The notes below the pieces were generated by a model. It was not told where the DNA came from. It saw only the letters and a program-made list of their open reading frames with translations, and searched no databases. Shown here piece by piece: positions 54,732-64,000 of a stretch of 64,000 nucleotides of DNA. Origin of the DNA: Camillea tinctor. Taxonomy: Eukaryota > Ascomycota > Sordariomycetes > Xylariales > Xylariaceae. The translations under genes were made by a program, and so were the position numbers. Location of the stretch: positions 496,001 to 560,000 of the forward strand of contig MU394068.1 of the NCBI GenBank assembly GCA_022578605.1. The letters run 5' to 3'. Within the stretch, counting starts at the first letter, position 1, and every line of letters begins with the position of its first letter.

Positions 54732-56501
54732 ATGTCAACTCCAACCAGAACCAGTCCCTTTGATCGTGATCGTGATCGTGACCGTGACCGTCATCGTATG
54801 GCCGACAACAACCCCTTAGTGGAGGAAATCGCCCGAGTCGTGCCTAAAAATGTCAAGTTCTCGGCTTACCATCTCTCAACGACACCCACCATCACCGATT
54901 CCCTCTGCTACTCTCCTGCAGCTAACCCAGATTCCGAATCCAAAAGCCTAGCGGATGGCCAGGTCGAACCCACCGAGAGACGGCCGAGCAAACCATTGAA
55001 GACGTATTGCGAGAAGCACTTCTTAGCAGTGTCCATCGATATCGCAGATGTCGACTCTGGATCGCCAAAGCAGGTAATCATCCTCGGACTGGAGATCTAC
55101 ATCTATACGACAGCCTTCTCCACCATCATCTTCGTAGCCAAGGCAGACTCGACCGGGTATTTGCATCTATTGAGCCTTCCCAAGGGCACGCCGTCGCCTA
55201 TTCGAGAAATCACCGCGGCCTTTATGAACTTCCTGGTGGCCACACGTAGACGCCATTCGAAGCAGCTGGTCGTCAATCTGTTTGCTCGTGCCCAATCCCA
55301 ATATCTCTTTCCCGGAAGCGTCAAGAATAAAGGCAAGCATGTGCTGGACGACCGGGGCTTGGTTAAATGGTGGTGTAGAGTGCTCAACCCGCTTCTCGAG
55401 GAGGAGGATGGGAATCATTCGGACAGAGCCCGTAAAGGTTGGGGCCGTATACACGGCTATCTGATCATCCCCGGGTTGGATAATTACGAGACTCGAGCGT
55501 TCCTCCCCCGAACGAGCGGCGCGTCCAAGAACTGGACCCTAGGTCACCCACTCGAACAGATGTCTCCCTATTCGCAGGACCCGGCCACATTCGGCAGCAA
55601 CATACCACCGAGATGTCTCATCCCCACCTATCCCGACGATCCCAAAGCCCGTTTTGTCGATGAGTTGGAAGAGGCGACGTCCGAGAAGGCTAAACTACTG
55701 GGCGGATGGAAGACCCCAAGGACGCTAGATCAGTTTTGGGAGATGATGGCTTTTCGACAGGAGTGCTCGAGCGGGCGTATGACAGGATTCGTCTGGGTTG
55801 TCTTTGATCCTCCCACATACCCAAAAGCAGACAACTCCGCTGCTGTGGACCTAGAGGCAGCAGCTCCATCTACCAGAAAGTCCAAGTCCAAGCCCAAGCC
55901 CAAGCCTAAGCGCCCGATACGGAAGATACTCAGTGGGCGTATCATTCCACGGAAACCTCACATAAAGACTCAGCTTCGAACGCAGTTTCCAAAACGAATC
56001 GAGACGCCACACTATTACTGGCCAGAAGAGGGACGAGGCCAGGTAGTTCTCAACGAGAACGGTTATAAGCGAGCCGTGGAACTCTTAACTAACCTGGAAT
56101 TTTCCACCCTCGCACAAGCCACTACGAACACGGCGAGATGGGCTAACGAAGTGAACGTAGGGGAGGACTGGGCCCTGCGGATAGTAGGTGAAAGAGAAAG
56201 TGTTCCCCAGCCAGTGTCTAGCAGCAGTAGTATAGGGGTCGTCAACAACCTATCGGGCATGGTCAAGAGAAAACGCCCAGGAGAGGAGGAGGTTAAGGAC
56301 AGTAATACATCATCTTCTTCGGGCTCAGTCAACGTCCTTAGTGGTGGTCTAGTCCGAAAGAAGACGAAAGATTCACTCGCCGATGCGACAGCTGCTGCAG
56401 TACAAGACAGTCCAGAGCAGGCTCAGACTGAGGGGGCAGCGCCTCCTAGAGTCAACATCCTCAGCACAGGGTTGGTGCGGAAGAAACCAAAGGAATCTTA
56501 G
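54732..56501 (+). CDS. rtt109: Histone H3 lysine-56 acetyltransferase Rtt109
   Basis: Single exon, 589 residues. The core begins VVPKNVKFSAYHLSTTPTI and continues with KTYCEKHFLAVSI, LGLEIYIYTTAFSTIIFVAKAD, LVKWWCRVLNPLLEE and the end helix RAVELLTNLEFSTLAQA, matching the fungal Rtt109 fold (a p300-like acetyl-CoA transferase working with Asf1 and Vps75 on newly made H3). Residues 11-21 are a DR dipeptide repeat, so Met23 (MADNNPLVEE) is a credible alternative start. A Lys-rich loop (KSKSKPKPKPKRP) interrupts the domain, as in other members. The tail has three spaced copies of a basic motif: VNNLSGMVKRKR (from about 504), VNVLSGGLVRKK (533) and VNILSTGLVRKK (574). Confidence 0.93.
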   Translation: MSTPTRTSPFDRDRDRDRDRHRMADNNPLVEEIARVVPKNVKFSAYHLSTTPTITDSLCYSPAANPDSESKSLADGQVEPTERRPSKPLKTYCEKHFLAVSIDIADVDSGSPKQVIILGLEIYIYTTAFSTIIFVAKADSTGYLHLLSLPKGTPSPIREITAAFMNFLVATRRRHSKQLVVNLFARAQSQYLFPGSVKNKGKHVLDDRGLVKWWCRVLNPLLEEEDGNHSDRARKGWGRIHGYLIIPGLDNYETRAFLPRTSGASKNWTLGHPLEQMSPYSQDPATFGSNIPPRCLIPTYPDDPKARFVDELEEATSEKAKLLGGWKTPRTLDQFWEMMAFRQECSSGRMTGFVWVVFDPPTYPKADNSAAVDLEAAAPSTRKSKSKPKPKPKRPIRKILSGRIIPRKPHIKTQLRTQFPKRIETPHYYWPEEGRGQVVLNENGYKRAVELLTNLEFSTLAQATTNTARWANEVNVGEDWALRIVGERESVPQPVSSSSSIGVVNNLSGMVKRKRPGEEEVKDSNTSSSSGSVNVLSGGLVRKKTKDSLADATAAAVQDSPEQAQTEGAAPPRVNILSTGLVRKKPKES

Positions 56502-59500
56502 CGGTTTTGAATATTTGCGAAGGCGTACGTATAGATGGTGCAATTATTAAGGATGGATATTGGTTTGGACGGTCAAAACGGATAGGGACTACACATTGGG
56601 GCGAGGCGCTATAGTGAGTTTTTTTTTTTTTTCAGGGGCAAAACCCAGCAGCCTAGAATACGACTTGTATGATACAGAACTACGATTCTGGACCAGATCT
56701 GAGATACGATAGATCACAAGCATTTCTATCAGCATTGCAATGATACATGAAGCCCCAAACAACCAAAAAGGCTCCGGGGGTTTCAACGTACTAGTTGGCA
56801 TGACTACCTAGCTTCGGGCGGTCATTTGCTCTCACAGTACTAGGCACAGAGTCTCGCAATCATATTACACTGGATTGCCATCTTTTTTTCATGGTGTCTT
56901 TAATGAGTGACAGCACAGAGAGCTCAAGGTACCTTTCAATTAGTTATACCGTGGTTCCTGACTTTGATCACGAGGGATATGGTATGCAACTAGTAAAAGC
57001 TCGAACTCGATTTCCTACTGTCCTATTTTCGAACTGGGCTCTTGCGAGGCCTACATCTTCCGCTGGGATCAATGCGAAAACGCCTTTACGGCATCCGGCC
57101 AATACTGGTGGAGTTCATGGGTAAGGGCTACAAGGTCAAGAGATAACGACAGGGCCGATACCCATACGGCAAAGATGGTCAAGATCGCGAATAGCTACAT
57201 TGTGGATCGTTCGTTAGCGTGCATGCCCTATAACACTTGTTTGGCCAGCGATAGGGGAAACGAGACCACACTGGCAAGGCGAAGACATCTACAGGAGGAG
57301 CCCGCGTCCACCTTACAGTGAATATAGTCTGCAGGTTTCTATTCACAAAGAACCGTGGATAGATAACCTTATAGCTCCCACATTTGGTTTATCTACCAAG
57401 TAAATCATCGAAACGCAAGATTTTCACGCAGATATCCATCATTATGCCCACAATGGCCCTCTATAGGGTCAGCGGAAAGTAGGCTGGACTGGTATTTAAT
57501 AAAGATATCGGAACTATGTCAATTGACTCGCAATTGACAGCTTACAGTCCCATTCACTCGAAGCCGTCCACTTAAGAAACGGCAAAACGCGTGGCTTGTT
57601 CGTTCCTTTCCCCCCAAAAAAGGATAGGGAATAATCTATTACTTGTCAGTGACGGGATAGACCTCTTTTTAGCCAGTGCGTCATTTGTGCTGTCACTCGT
57701 CACATAACAAACCTGTAGAGCAGTGCAAACCGGACAACAACTCAACACCAATATTCCAACCCGCTTGGCCTTTTCCCCTTCATTTTTCTTTACTCGCCTT
57801 TTTGCTTTTCCGAATCCAAATCCATAAACACCTACGATATAGGGATACCACCGTCAAGCTGAGCACTGTAAAGTTCCATATAGCTTCCGACAACAAGGCT
57901 GCGGTTGGCGATATCATCCGTTTTTCTATCCTCTTTTTTGTGTAGTGTTCGGTGGTGGATGGTGGTCGAGATCGAGACTTGACAGCTCACGACCACACAT
58001 GTGACTAGCAGAGCCAACTACTTAAACGTTGGCCAAGAGTTGAAAAAAAGCTGACAGGGGCGATGACAGGGCGACCTAGAGCCGGGGCAGGTTCGATAAA
58101 CGACTGGTTTTGATTCGCCGATCTCGAGACACGATGCACCTCAGCGCCTCCCGAAACGGCGCTTCGTGGCCCGCCTGATTGGTCAAAACGACGTGTCTGG
58201 GGCTCATCCAAGCGGGTGCGGGCTTGGAGAGCTATTCACATCAGGTATGCTACGCTATGCTATTCCTCTTCTTCCCCTTCTCGTGCCTGGCCTGATACCC
58301 TCCCGGTCCATAACACAAGAACGGCATTGCGGCTAAAATGTAGGTACAGAGCATACATACATACATACACGCATACACACATACACACATGAAGCAGTGC
58401 AGGATCAGTGCCCCCGATCCTCTCCCCCCTATCTGTTCGTGGCTGATACGCCAGTTTCCGTATAAAAGGTGAAATCGCTCGTGCTGAGGTGTTCCCCCAG
58501 ATCACATCACATTATCTAATGCGGCTCACGGCAAGTTGTAGTGTGGTGTAAGCACGCAGGTTTAAGCTTGTGTATTGAATGATCGTCGACAACCCTAGTA
58601 ACGGTTGCTACGCTTGTCTAGTGTATAATATTTCCGACAGGGGTAAGTATGCTGCAGATTGCAGGGGGTGTTTCCATTCCCGGAATCTCTGACTTTGTGA
58701 CTCGTAGCGAAAGAAAGGAATAGGAAATAGGAAATAGTAACAAAAAACGCAAAAGCGTCATAGGTATTGGACCTGGGGGGGGCTTAGTTTATTTCTCACA
58801 ACCGATCCAGACCACCCATCCTACCTTGCCTGCGCGGGAAGGGTCCCATAAGTTGACCAGGGACAGGCTATCCATCCTCCACCCCATGTCTGTCAAAGTA
58901 GCGAATTGCCATGAATCTTGTCAGTTCTCGTCAGTCCCATATGCGGCTAGTTGGAGAGCAGAGCAGAACATAGAGATAGAATGGAGACCGCTTGCTGCGG
59001 GTTGCGCAGGAGGCAGAGTTATACATGTGTGAATAAACATGCTGCTGCACATCTTTTCCCATTCACTTGATATTACTGTTATTAATATCTTATTCTATAT
59101 CCATCTTTGGCAAACCTATTTGGGTTAGGATATATAACATCGACCAAGGGTTCATTAAGTGTACCTGCCTAACATATAACCTATACAGTTTGCCTTGTCG
59201 TTATTTTCTTCCTGGTGTTATTTCTGGATCGACCGACCTGGTTGCCGCCTGACCAGACAACCATCACTACCACCACCACTACCAGTTTCTACCTACCTAC
59301 GGACATTCCTCATCCTAGTGCAACAACACATCTCTTTGTTACCCGCCCGGTTCTATTACTACTAGTACGACTTCTCTATCATTTTCTAACCACTGGGAGG
59401 GAACCCCCATTCATTCCTTTTTCTTTTATTTTTTTCTCTCTCTCGATACCCCCCCTTGCTCTTAATTCCTAGTCTTCTCCCCTGCGACCTAGCACCTTAC

Positions 59501-59675
59501 CGCCTTAGCTAAGAAGCTTCCTCACTACGACACTCGAAGCACATCACACTCCCATCCCGCCTATTGTGTTGTGTTATTCGATTTTGCCTATGCTACGCTG
59601 CTGGCACACGCATGCACATACACACAAACACGAAACCTGGAAACCTGCCTGAAAGAAACTAGTGAACGGACGATC
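56502..59675. other. 3.2-kb intergenic region
   Basis: The largest gene-free stretch. It holds the Rtt109 3' end with a 14-nt T-run near 56625, an ACAT microsatellite (58352-58390) and a long pyrimidine-rich leader before 59676. Frames at 56891-57124 and 58005-58505 lack features. No RNA gene was recognised. Confidence 0.45.
58352..58390. repeat. CATA/CACA microsatellite
   Basis: Imperfect tandem CATA/CACA units, e.g. CATACATACATACATACAC, over about 39 bp. Confidence 0.85.
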
Positions 59676-61199
59676 ATGAAGTCCACCGTAATACTCTTGC
59701 TAGCAGCTGCCTGCTCCCGCACTAACGCTGCCTGGCTCCGATGGTCGGTCGATAGCGGACCGGTCTGGTCCCCCCAGCAGACCACCACCACTAGCATATC
59801 CGAGGCCGATGACGATCATCATGCCGGGTGGACACCGAAACCGACGCAGGCGCCGGGGGTCAAGTCGGAGGGTGAGGTAGTACTAGACCTGCTGCGGCGC
59901 GACGACTCGGCGACGACGACATGGACGAACTCGGAGACTTGCGGATGGTTTTCGGGTATATCATGTGAGTGGTGTACACCCCGGGATTCCCGTTTGATCC
60001 TAAACTGTTTATTTTTAAAAACCGATCCATGACTAACACGATCACTAAATAGCTTCTGCCGTCGAGTGTGGCGGTGGCTTCAAGTGCGAGACCAACACCG
60101 ACCATGTCGTCGCCTGCGTCTCGGCCACTATCTCGAACTTCTATTCGGCGTGCCTAGACTACTCGGCCTACCAAGCCGGCTCATGTGACAACCTCGGACC
60201 CAAGACTGGATGCTGGTGAGTTCCTTTGCCTACCTACTTTCTTGCAATAAAAATGACTAACACGCACGTTTTCTTTTTCTCAGCACCGTATCAGATGTAC
60301 CTGCGTGCGGGACCTACCTCTGGACCAGTGCGCCCGAGCGCTCCATGTACAAGTGCTTCGAGACCGCCTCGGTCATCACCATCCTCGATGTCCCGCAGTT
60401 CGTCATCGACGCCTCCCTCGCGTCCAAGTCCCGTGCCATGACCCAGACCACTTCCGTCAGTACCACCACCGACGGCACCTCATCTCCCACGGACCCCGCC
60501 ACCGCCGTCACCCCCGGCAATGCACAGGCAGATCCTAGCAACAACAACAGCACTACCACCACTAACATCGGCGCCATCGTCGGCGGTGTCGTCGGTGGCG
60601 TCGCAGTCCTCGCCCTAATCATAGGATGCATCATGTGCCTCCTCTGTCGGCGGCGACGCAAGTCCAAGTCCAAGACCACCACTAATACGACTAATACCAC
60701 CACCACCAAAGCGTCCGCCGTCTCGAAAGAAAAAACCCGCGAAGAGCAGCACCACTACCACCAGGACATCGACTTTCACACGCGGGAATTCCTCACCGGC
60801 GCCCCTCCTCCCGTCATCGTCGCCGCGGGCGGGGGCAAGGAAAGCAGCACCACGAGCAGCTCGCCCAACGCGCGGTCCTCGCGCGAGGCCCGCCGGGAAG
60901 CTAGGCGGGAGGCGAGACGCGCGGCGCAGCAGCAGCAGCACCATACGTCGTCGTCCTCGCAGCAGGGCGCGGGTGAAGGAGGGGAGGGCTCCGTGTCCGT
61001 TTCGTATACCCTGAATAACAGCAGTCACACGGCGACGTTTGCGCGGCAACCGTCGGACCGGGGACGGAGACGGAAATCGAGTAGTGAGGAGGATGAGGAG
61101 AGAGGGCTTGGTAATGGGCCTGGGGCTGGGGCTGCGGGCGGGAGGTATGGGAATGAGGATGTGTATGGGGAGTATTACGGTAGTGGAGGGGGAGGTGCA

Positions 61200-61231
<32 letters not shown>

Positions 61232-61274
61232 GCATGGGGACATAGGGGGCCCGTCTTGGAGGCAGAGTTTGTGA
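59676..61274 (+). CDS. Signal-peptide, one-TM surface protein with basic/low-complexity tail
   Basis: Model: exons 59676-59964, 60053-60215 and 60284-61274, 480 residues. The joins GIS-SSAVECGGG and KTGC-CTVSDVPACG are in phase. A signal peptide (MKSTVILLLAAACSRTNA) is followed by a Cys-rich ectodomain: TCGWFSG, AVECGGGFKCE, ACVSATISNFYSACLDYS, GSCDNLGPKTGCC and ACGTYLW. This is a familiar arrangement in ascomycete sensor-like proteins. A Ser/Thr/Asn linker leads to one TM at about residues 247-271 (GAIVGGVVGGVAVLALIIG), ending in a CRRRRKSKSK stop-transfer signal. The cytosolic tail has REARREARREARR, poly-Gln/His, and a GQ repeat encoded by tandem GGACAG units near 61200. A wall-stress sensor role is suggested only by topology. 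Confidence 0.8.
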
Positions 61275-62047
61275 GGGATGAGGGGGTGTTGATGGTTATA
61301 AGGCGTGTGTTTTTTTCTCCTTTTGTTCTTGCGTGCTGCTCATACATGCAAGCAGCTGCACATATTAGTAAGGAGGGAGCTCAGGGCCATCCCTTATACT
61401 TCTGTTGGCCTCTAGGATACCAAATTTCCTTTGTCTGAAAGAGGTTTTTTTTCTTCTATATCGGGTTATTGAGGCTTTGAAAGATCCATTCACCTTGAAG
61501 GAATGGGTTAACCTAGACGGGAAAGGAGATAATGCATACCTGCTATTTTATAGGTTACGTATTACAAGTGAGGTAGAAAAGGCGAGAGGAGGTCTCGTCG
61601 GTAATGGACAGGGTCATGTCGTGATACGATACCTTTGTGCTTCTAGGCTGAGTAGCTACCCGCTCCGGGCGTGACCAATATGTATGCTGTTTGATCCCAG
61701 CGACGAAAACGAAAAGTGCCAATTACACTGCATTAGGTAGCATATCAATAAGTATCTTATGTTCGTATAAACATATATCTTGCAGTAATTGCTACATACA
61801 TAAGTTACGCCCAAAGCCCAGGCATGTTCATCTCCCTGTCCATCGTCATCTCTTTCTTCTCGGCTGATACACCTTTTTCTTCTATGGGTATTTTCTTTTT
61901 TCTTTCTTCACATGGTATTCTCCCCCTTTTTTAAAAAAGCATATACTCCCCAATTCCTTTTTTTGGTATCATCTTCAACCCTTTAAATCCTGGTCCATGC
62001 TATTCATATGCTCAAATATACGTCTCTCCTATCTCATGACCCCTCGC
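61275..62047. other. Convergent 3' intergenic region
   Basis: Lies between the TM-protein gene and the leftward dehydrogenase. T-rich tracts near 61445 and 61930; no gene. Confidence 0.5.
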
Positions 62048-63341
62048 TTACCTCCTCAACCACTGTGCATTCTCTGGCGTGCTAGCCTCTCCACCCTCCG
62101 TCACTAGCTCAATATTCTTCATACTGACCTCCTCGAGCTCAGCGCGCGACTCAGCCGTATCGCTAGTGCTACGACACGTGAGCATGACTCTGAGTCCCAC
62201 GAACTTCTGCAACTGCGGGCTCACGTTCTGCGTGTTCAGCGCTACAGCACTTAGCCTACCGTACTCCAGCGCCGCCGCGACAGCGTCCTCGTCGATGAAA
62301 GACCCGTGTGCCACGCTCACAAGCCGCGCTCCCGGCCTGAACCACTCGAGGCTCCTAGCATTGACCAGACACCCTGCCCCCGGTGGCGGCTCGCATAGCA
62401 CCACGCAGTCGACTTGGTGGTAAAGGTCTTCGAGGTCATAGGTGAACCGTATGGCCCCGCCGCTGTCATCTTTGCGCTCGACGTCGTGGTACAGGACGCG
62501 CATGCCGAAGGCCGCCGAGCACGTGCGGGCGATCCGCTGGCCCACGTCGCCGAGCCCCACGATGCCTAGCACACGACCACGGAGATTATGCGCCTGCATG
62601 ATCGAGAAGGAGGTTGCGAGGTCGGGATTGGCCGCTGCCGTGCCGTAGAGGTAGGGCAGCTTACGGAAGGTCGATATGATCATGGCGACGGCGGTTTCGG
62701 AGACGGCATCGGCGGTGGCGGAACCCGGTTTGCAGTAGACGATGCCTGTGCGCGCGTAGTTCAGTCAGTCCAAGTCATATCATATTATATTATCAGCAAG
62801 AAGAATAAGACCAAAGCTTACCTCTCTCCCCCAACAACTTCGTATCCGCCCCGTCAATCCCAGCCCCTACGCTCGCAAACACCTTCATGCTGTCGGGCAG
62901 CAGACCCACGAGTTCCGTATCCCAAGGGCCCATCTCCCCACCGGAGCCCCAGCTACAACGAAGCACGGCATCGAAGAAGCCCCATCGGCCCTCGCGCAGC
63001 GCCGCCATGAAAGCATCTCGCTCGTGCTCCTCCGGCGTCGGCCGCACCACCGTGAAATGCCTGGCGAAGCCATCGCACAGCTCCCGGTTATGAGGCACGT
63101 GGTCGCCGAGCTGCAGCACAACGGGCTTGGGAGAAGGAGAAGGGGAGGCGGCTAAGCGGGAGGGTATGACGGGGAGGTGGGCGAGGGCCGGGGAGAGGAG
63201 ACTGCTCATCGGGTGGAGGGGAAGAGTGGTAGGCGAGGTGGCGATGCTGGACGGTGAAGCGCCTGGTATCGGCGGTGCGGGGGAGTTGGAGCGCGGGGTC
63301 GGCGGCGCCGTGGGCATCGGCGTATTGGTCGGTTCCGCCAT
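62048..63341 (-). CDS. D-isomer-specific 2-hydroxyacid dehydrogenase family protein
   Basis: Model: exons 63341-62822 and 62745-62048, 405 residues. The 76-nt intron joins LLGERG-IVYCKPGSATADAVSE in phase. The catalytic domain has MKVFASVGAGIDGAD and the SETAVAMIIS helix. The Rossmann motif GIVGLGDVGQRIA (GxGxxG) is intact and is followed by LYHDVERKD, where an acid after the second strand indicates NAD preference. Expected catalytic positions look altered: the usual E-x-L-x-x-x-D-V-F-E and final catalytic His region reads LNTQNVSPQLQKFVGLRV, lacking the standard H-x-x-[GS] at that point. A Pro/Ser-rich N-terminus of about 70 residues is unusual. It is probably a glyoxylate/hydroxypyruvate reductase-like member, with activity uncertain. 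Confidence 0.82.
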
Positions 63342-64000
63342 GGTTCTTGCTCTTTTTATACTTTGGTGAGAAAATATCGTGTATTTATTTTTTATACCGC
63401 AAGATTATATTCCTCCGCAATTAATTTTTACGAGAGGGAAAAAGAAAAAGGGCGCAACACCGAGAAGATAGGTATGTGAGATAAGAAAACGGACCACCCA
63501 GTTCAGCGGCGGGCGTTTATATAATAAGAGTACTTAAATAGCTGCTCTTCCTAGCCCTCCCCCTTTAACCAGACAATTGTATGACAGTTTAGATCATTTT
63601 ACCCCCCGGCAGATGGAAGAGAGTCAGATAAATTAGCTAGTGATGCAGATTCTTTGATTGTACTCCTCCGCTACATTAGAGAAGAGTGAGAAAGAAAAAA
63701 GGGTGACCGGTCTTCCTCCCCGATACCGATCGATCTACGTTACGTAGTAGGAACTGAAGCTGCCCCCTCCAAAAACGTGGGGCCACGAGCGTAGCTAAGG
63801 AGGATGAAGAGGGGTGCAGATCGCTCGGCGTCGACGCTAGAGAATAATAGTAAAAAAAAAGAAATAGTGGCCCAGTAGTACCGCTGAAGTGCATGGTAGG
63901 TACCTAGCTATATGCAGATTAGTCACTTTTTTTAGAGCTCGTGAGTTGTTTTCTCCTCAATTCGAGAGGAGTGTAGTACATGAGAGGTGAGACCGGTTGA
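63342..64000. other. Right-edge intergenic region
   Basis: Promoter side of the dehydrogenase gene, with one TAGGTACCTAG element near 63897. No gene is seen to the window edge. Confidence 0.5.

Noticed and set aside
58005..58505. Short frames near a possible box C-like GATGACA
   Set aside because: No matching D box or terminal stem; no snoRNA call possible.
1..64000. CRISPR array, insertion sequence, LTR or transposase
   Set aside because: No regularly spaced repeats, terminal repeats with target duplication, reverse transcriptase or transposase frames were seen.

Overview
The window is nuclear DNA from a filamentous ascomycete (Pezizomycotina, most likely a Sordariomycete; the class is an inference). 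The signs are many 45-150 nt GT-AG introns with CTNAN branch sites, wide AT-rich intergenic regions, and fungus-specific families: HET, NACHT-ankyrin STAND, DUF4470, Dal5-type MFS, Rtt109, LYC1-like acetyltransferase and small secreted cysteine-rich proteins. About 19 protein genes and one intron-containing tRNA can be supported. Exon boundaries were placed by hand from splice consensus and reading phase; in every complete multi-exon model the exon lengths sum to whole codons.

Layout. 1-13 kb is an accessory, recognition-type block: a DUF4470 gene running off the left edge (-), a tRNA (-), a HET-domain gene (+) and a 2168-residue NACHT-ankyrin STAND gene (+). 13.5-24 kb holds a histidine phosphatase (-), a secreted six-exon protein (+), a four-TM protein with a disordered tail (-) and a Laa2-like trafficking protein (-). 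24.7-30 kb holds CFD1 (cytosolic Fe-S assembly, +) and S-adenosylmethionine decarboxylase (+), the latter behind a long leader with a spliced upstream ORF. 31-37 kb holds a small secreted cysteine-rich protein, a divergent beta-tubulin and an F-box-like protein (all +). 37.4-42.2 kb is a ten-exon gene (-) joining a zinc domain, a P-loop NTPase, a RING-like finger and a patatin domain that appears to lack both catalytic residues. 43.8-64 kb holds a LYC1-like acetyltransferase interrupted by an in-frame TGA in a TGA-CTA context (-), an unknown 179-aa protein (+), a Dal5-type transporter (+), a multi-TM protein (-), mitoribosomal mL57 (-), Rtt109 (+), a signal-peptide/one-TM protein (+) and a D-2-hydroxyacid dehydrogenase (-).

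How they relate. Housekeeping genes (CFD1, spe2, mL57, Rtt109) alternate with fast-evolving recognition genes. The HET and STAND genes are neighbours on one strand, an arrangement typical of vegetative-incompatibility loci. The patatin/P-loop gene has the same 'nucleotide switch plus membrane effector' logic, with an apparently dead effector. The strongest leads are the TGA-CTA interruption, the patatin pseudoenzyme, the spliced uORF before spe2, the naturally Tyr167 beta-tubulin, and a tRNA with a Pro-like body but an Ala anticodon.
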